Assembly (NCBI GenBank): GCA_029945945.1 | Contig: JAQSDM010000007.1 | Location: 62,001-126,000 of the forward strand | From: Algoriphagus sp. | GTDB lineage: Bacteria; Bacteroidota; Bacteroidia; Cytophagales; Cyclobacteriaceae | Reading direction: 5' to 3' | DNA: 64,000 nucleotides | Shown here: piece after piece, positions 63,643 to 64,000 of the stretch | How positions within the stretch are numbered: position 1 is the first letter of the stretch | How the letters are laid out: every line of letters starts with the position of its first letter | Position numbers and translations under genes: made by a program | Notes under the pieces: generated by a model | What the model was told of the DNA's origin: nothing | Seen by the model: the letters and a program-made list of their open reading frames with translations, nothing else | Databases searched by the model: none

Positions 63643-64000
63643 TTGGATTTTATCGATTGCAACTGTTTTTAAACGAAATGAACATAACGTTTGGGAATTG
63701 GCGCAGTGGCGGATTTCGGAGCACAAATGTAAAGTTTTGTAAAAAGTTCAATCGAAGAACTGCCGTTTATTAGAATTCCGTCAAGCCCGGATAAAGTACA
63801 GTTGTGATTTGCAGCTGATTGAACTTCCGTGAAGCCCCATTTGCCAGCAATACTTTTGTGGTAGGCTGTTTTATATTTTCTTTCTTGAAGTAATCAATCC
63901 CTGTATTAATAGAAAGACGACCAAATAAATTATTCATTCAGCTCCCCTTCCCACTATCTTACCATCCTTTCCAAACTCCCTCCTTATTCCTTCCATTAGG
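63643..64000. other. Right-edge spacer, AT-rich
   Basis: No firm gene is present. A minus-strand 55-codon open frame (63770-63937, starting MNNLFGRLSINTGIDYF) begins with an ATG and has no motif I recognise; it may be a fragment. The block about 63690-63730 (GGCGCAGTGGCGGATTTCGG) lies next to the small two-TM gene. Confidence 0.35.

Overview
The window looks like chromosomal DNA of a Bacteroidota bacterium, most likely order Cytophagales (Cyclobacteriaceae/Algoriphagus-like). This is inferred from gene content (a SusC-like carboxypeptidase-regulatory outer-membrane beta-barrel protein, a DUF1553-DUF1501 pair, Tex, GH95 fucosidase, PaiB, AtuA, many '...FAQ'-type signal peptides and Cys lipoboxes), from A-rich leaders with little Shine-Dalgarno signal, from a few promoters resembling the Bacteroidota TTTG-N19-TANNTTTG pattern, and from several kinds of degenerate intergenic repeats. 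No rRNA, tRNA, CRISPR array, prophage or intact transposase gene was seen.

Layout. 1-6.6 kb: exported Kelch and SIMPL proteins, a polysaccharide deacetylase lipoprotein, a macro-domain protein, a methyltransferase and an alpha/beta hydrolase in an AT-richer island. 6.6-9.5 kb: a repeat field with a single real gene (GNAT acetyltransferase), holding a 21-bp/84-bp array, a 458-bp tandem duplication and copies of a composite dispersed repeat. 9.5-15.4 kb: a frameshifted EamA transporter, a TPR histidine kinase followed closely by a Pycsar-effector-like (DUF5706) membrane protein, and a B12-binding-type radical SAM protein. 15.9-33.8 kb: single-gene units, mostly hydrolases and oxidoreductases, including a Tat-signal dienelactone hydrolase, a DUF892 stress protein with a tiny membrane ORF, succinate-semialdehyde dehydrogenase, a DsrE-like pair, an M20 peptidase, a Nudix-type regulator divergent from a carboxylesterase, a Pif1-like helicase, PaiB and a subtilase lipoprotein. 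34-44 kb: stress and envelope genes, an endonuclease/phosphatase-DUF1080 pair, an outer-membrane receptor and Tex.

44.4-51.2 kb is one co-oriented run: TlpA-like thioredoxin, GH95 alpha-L-fucosidase, flavin amine oxidase, membrane-anchored nitrilase-like amidase and C69 dipeptidase. The last three are translationally coupled or nearly so and probably form a nitrogen-scavenging operon. 51.2-53.6 kb holds a Tat-signal hydrolase bracketed by two directly repeated composite elements of about 0.5 kb. 53.6-63.7 kb contains DUF202, the DUF1553/DUF1501 pair, an esterase, an AtuA-family gene broken by two in-frame stop codons but otherwise open, its small AtuA-like partner, an exported Gfo/Idh/MocA oxidoreductase and a two-TM small protein.

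No classical complete defence system or polysaccharide utilisation locus was found. The most unusual items are the kinase-DUF5706 pair, the doubly interrupted AtuA gene, the 21-bp repeat array and the several families of palindromically arranged intergenic repeats.
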